Positions 14,599 to 14,998 of a stretch of DNA of 14,998 bases are shown piece by piece (position 1 is the first letter of the stretch; every line of letters begins with the position of its first letter). Made by a program: the position numbers and the translations under genes. Source of the stretch: Dictyoglomaceae bacterium (GTDB lineage Bacteria > Dictyoglomota > Dictyoglomia > Dictyoglomales > Dictyoglomaceae). The notes under the pieces are model-generated. The model worked only from the letters and a program-made list of their open reading frames with translations, was not told where the DNA came from and ran no database searches. The stretch covers positions 1 through 14,998 of the forward strand of contig JAPYWU010000014.1 in assembly GCA_028276205.1 (NCBI GenBank), written 5' to 3'.

Positions 14599-14998
14599 CT
14601 ATTTTCTTAACACTAATTTGGTTTTATCCTTTAATAGAGATATATTCTTTTTTAATATCTCTATAGCTTTATTTAATTGAACATCATTATCCTTACCTAC
14701 ATTTTCTGGAGCCATCTCTACTAATATATCTGGAGTTATACCCTCTTTATTTATGTCTCTTCCCGATGGAAGTAAATATTTTTCTGTAGTTATTTTAACC
14801 GCTGATCCATCTGAAAGGGTGAAAATTGTTTGCACTACTCCTTTACCAAAAGTTTTCTCTCCTACTAATATAGCTTTATTATAGTCATTTATAGCTCCTG
14901 ACAAAATCTCAGATGCACTTGCAGAATATCTATTAACAAGAACTATTAAAGGCTTATTCCATTTATACGTTCCTTTTACTACTTTCTCTCCATATAGT
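14599..14998 (-). CDS. ctpA: C-terminal processing peptidase, S41 family (partial, 5' end outside window)
   Basis: The last 133 residues of a serine protease that trims or degrades proteins outside the cytoplasmic membrane. The frame runs unbroken into the window edge, so the N-terminal signal, PDZ domain and start are not seen. The catalytic serine lies in the motif NRYSASASEILSG, and by comparison with E. coli Prc it is the middle Ser of SASAS. The partner lysine is in KTFGKGVVQ. The tail motif LPSGRDINKEGITPDI is typical of CtpA. The family is certain; whether it is best called CtpA or CtpB cannot be told from this part. It is directly followed by comEA with no spacer. In other genomes the family is involved in cell-wall enzyme processing and sporulation signalling. 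Confidence 0.93.
   Translation of the reverse strand, partial: LYGEKVVKGTYKWNKPLIVLVNRYSASASEILSGAINDYNKAILVGEKTFGKGVVQTIFTLSDGSAVKITTEKYLLPSGRDINKEGITPDILVEMAPENVGKDNDVQLNKAIEILKKNISLLKDKTKLVLRK

Noticed and set aside
1..14998. tRNA genes, rRNA, CRISPR repeats, insertion sequences, attachment sites or toxin-antitoxin pairs.
   Set aside because: I looked for cloverleaf segments, regularly spaced repeats, transposase-like frames and terminal inverted repeats and saw none; coding density leaves almost no room, and no stretch over 300 bases lacks a gene.

Overview
The window is a low-GC, tightly packed bacterial chromosome segment made almost entirely of housekeeping genes. A-rich codons (AGA, ATA, AAA), strong GGAGG ribosome sites and a Bacillota-like gene order suggest a Gram-positive-related or deep-branching thermophile. 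Protein sequences and gene order bring Dictyoglomus to mind; this is recognition from memory, not a database result, and is moderately uncertain. No tRNA, rRNA, CRISPR array, insertion sequence or prophage gene was found.

Layout, left to right. (1) Bases 1-939 (+): the C-terminal part of a large, probably surface-exposed beta-sandwich protein, cut by the window edge. (2) 3012 to 943 (-): a three-gene unit of a lipoprotein, a ROK-family glucokinase and the phospholipid enzyme PgsA. (3) A divergent promoter region (about 3013-3175), then fmdB-like zinc-ribbon gene (+) with a good intrinsic terminator. (4) 11347 to 3417 (-): a seven-gene unit lepA, surE, hemW, an ANTAR response regulator, a WecA/TagO-type glycosyl-1-phosphate transferase, mnmG and a SAM methyltransferase. 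Gaps are at most 17 bases and the last three junctions overlap. (5) A second divergent promoter region (11348-11479) and rpsT (+). (6) 14998 to 11745 (-): ctpA (partial), comEA, comEC, holA, converging on rpsT with an 11-base overlap.

The block comEA-comEC-holA, inverted rpsT, then lepA-hemW reproduces an arrangement I know from Bacillus-type genomes, without the sporulation genes that sit there in Bacillus. Functions are translation and tRNA modification (lepA, rpsT, mnmG), DNA uptake and replication (comEA, comEC, holA), envelope synthesis and protein turnover (pgsA, WecA-like, ctpA), heme trafficking and nucleotide salvage (hemW, surE), and sugar phosphorylation.

I see no undescribed multi-gene system. 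The points most worth a second look are: both divergent intergenic regions seem to use one shared -35 box read in opposite directions; two sets of nested palindromes lie in the 3' third of holA, opposite the likely 3' end of the rpsT transcript; ComEC lacks the usual C-terminal metallo-beta-lactamase domain; and an RNA-binding ANTAR regulator sits without a visible kinase inside a housekeeping operon. Several genes have an alternative upstream start codon lying inside the Shine-Dalgarno sequence; I chose the downstream ATG in those cases.
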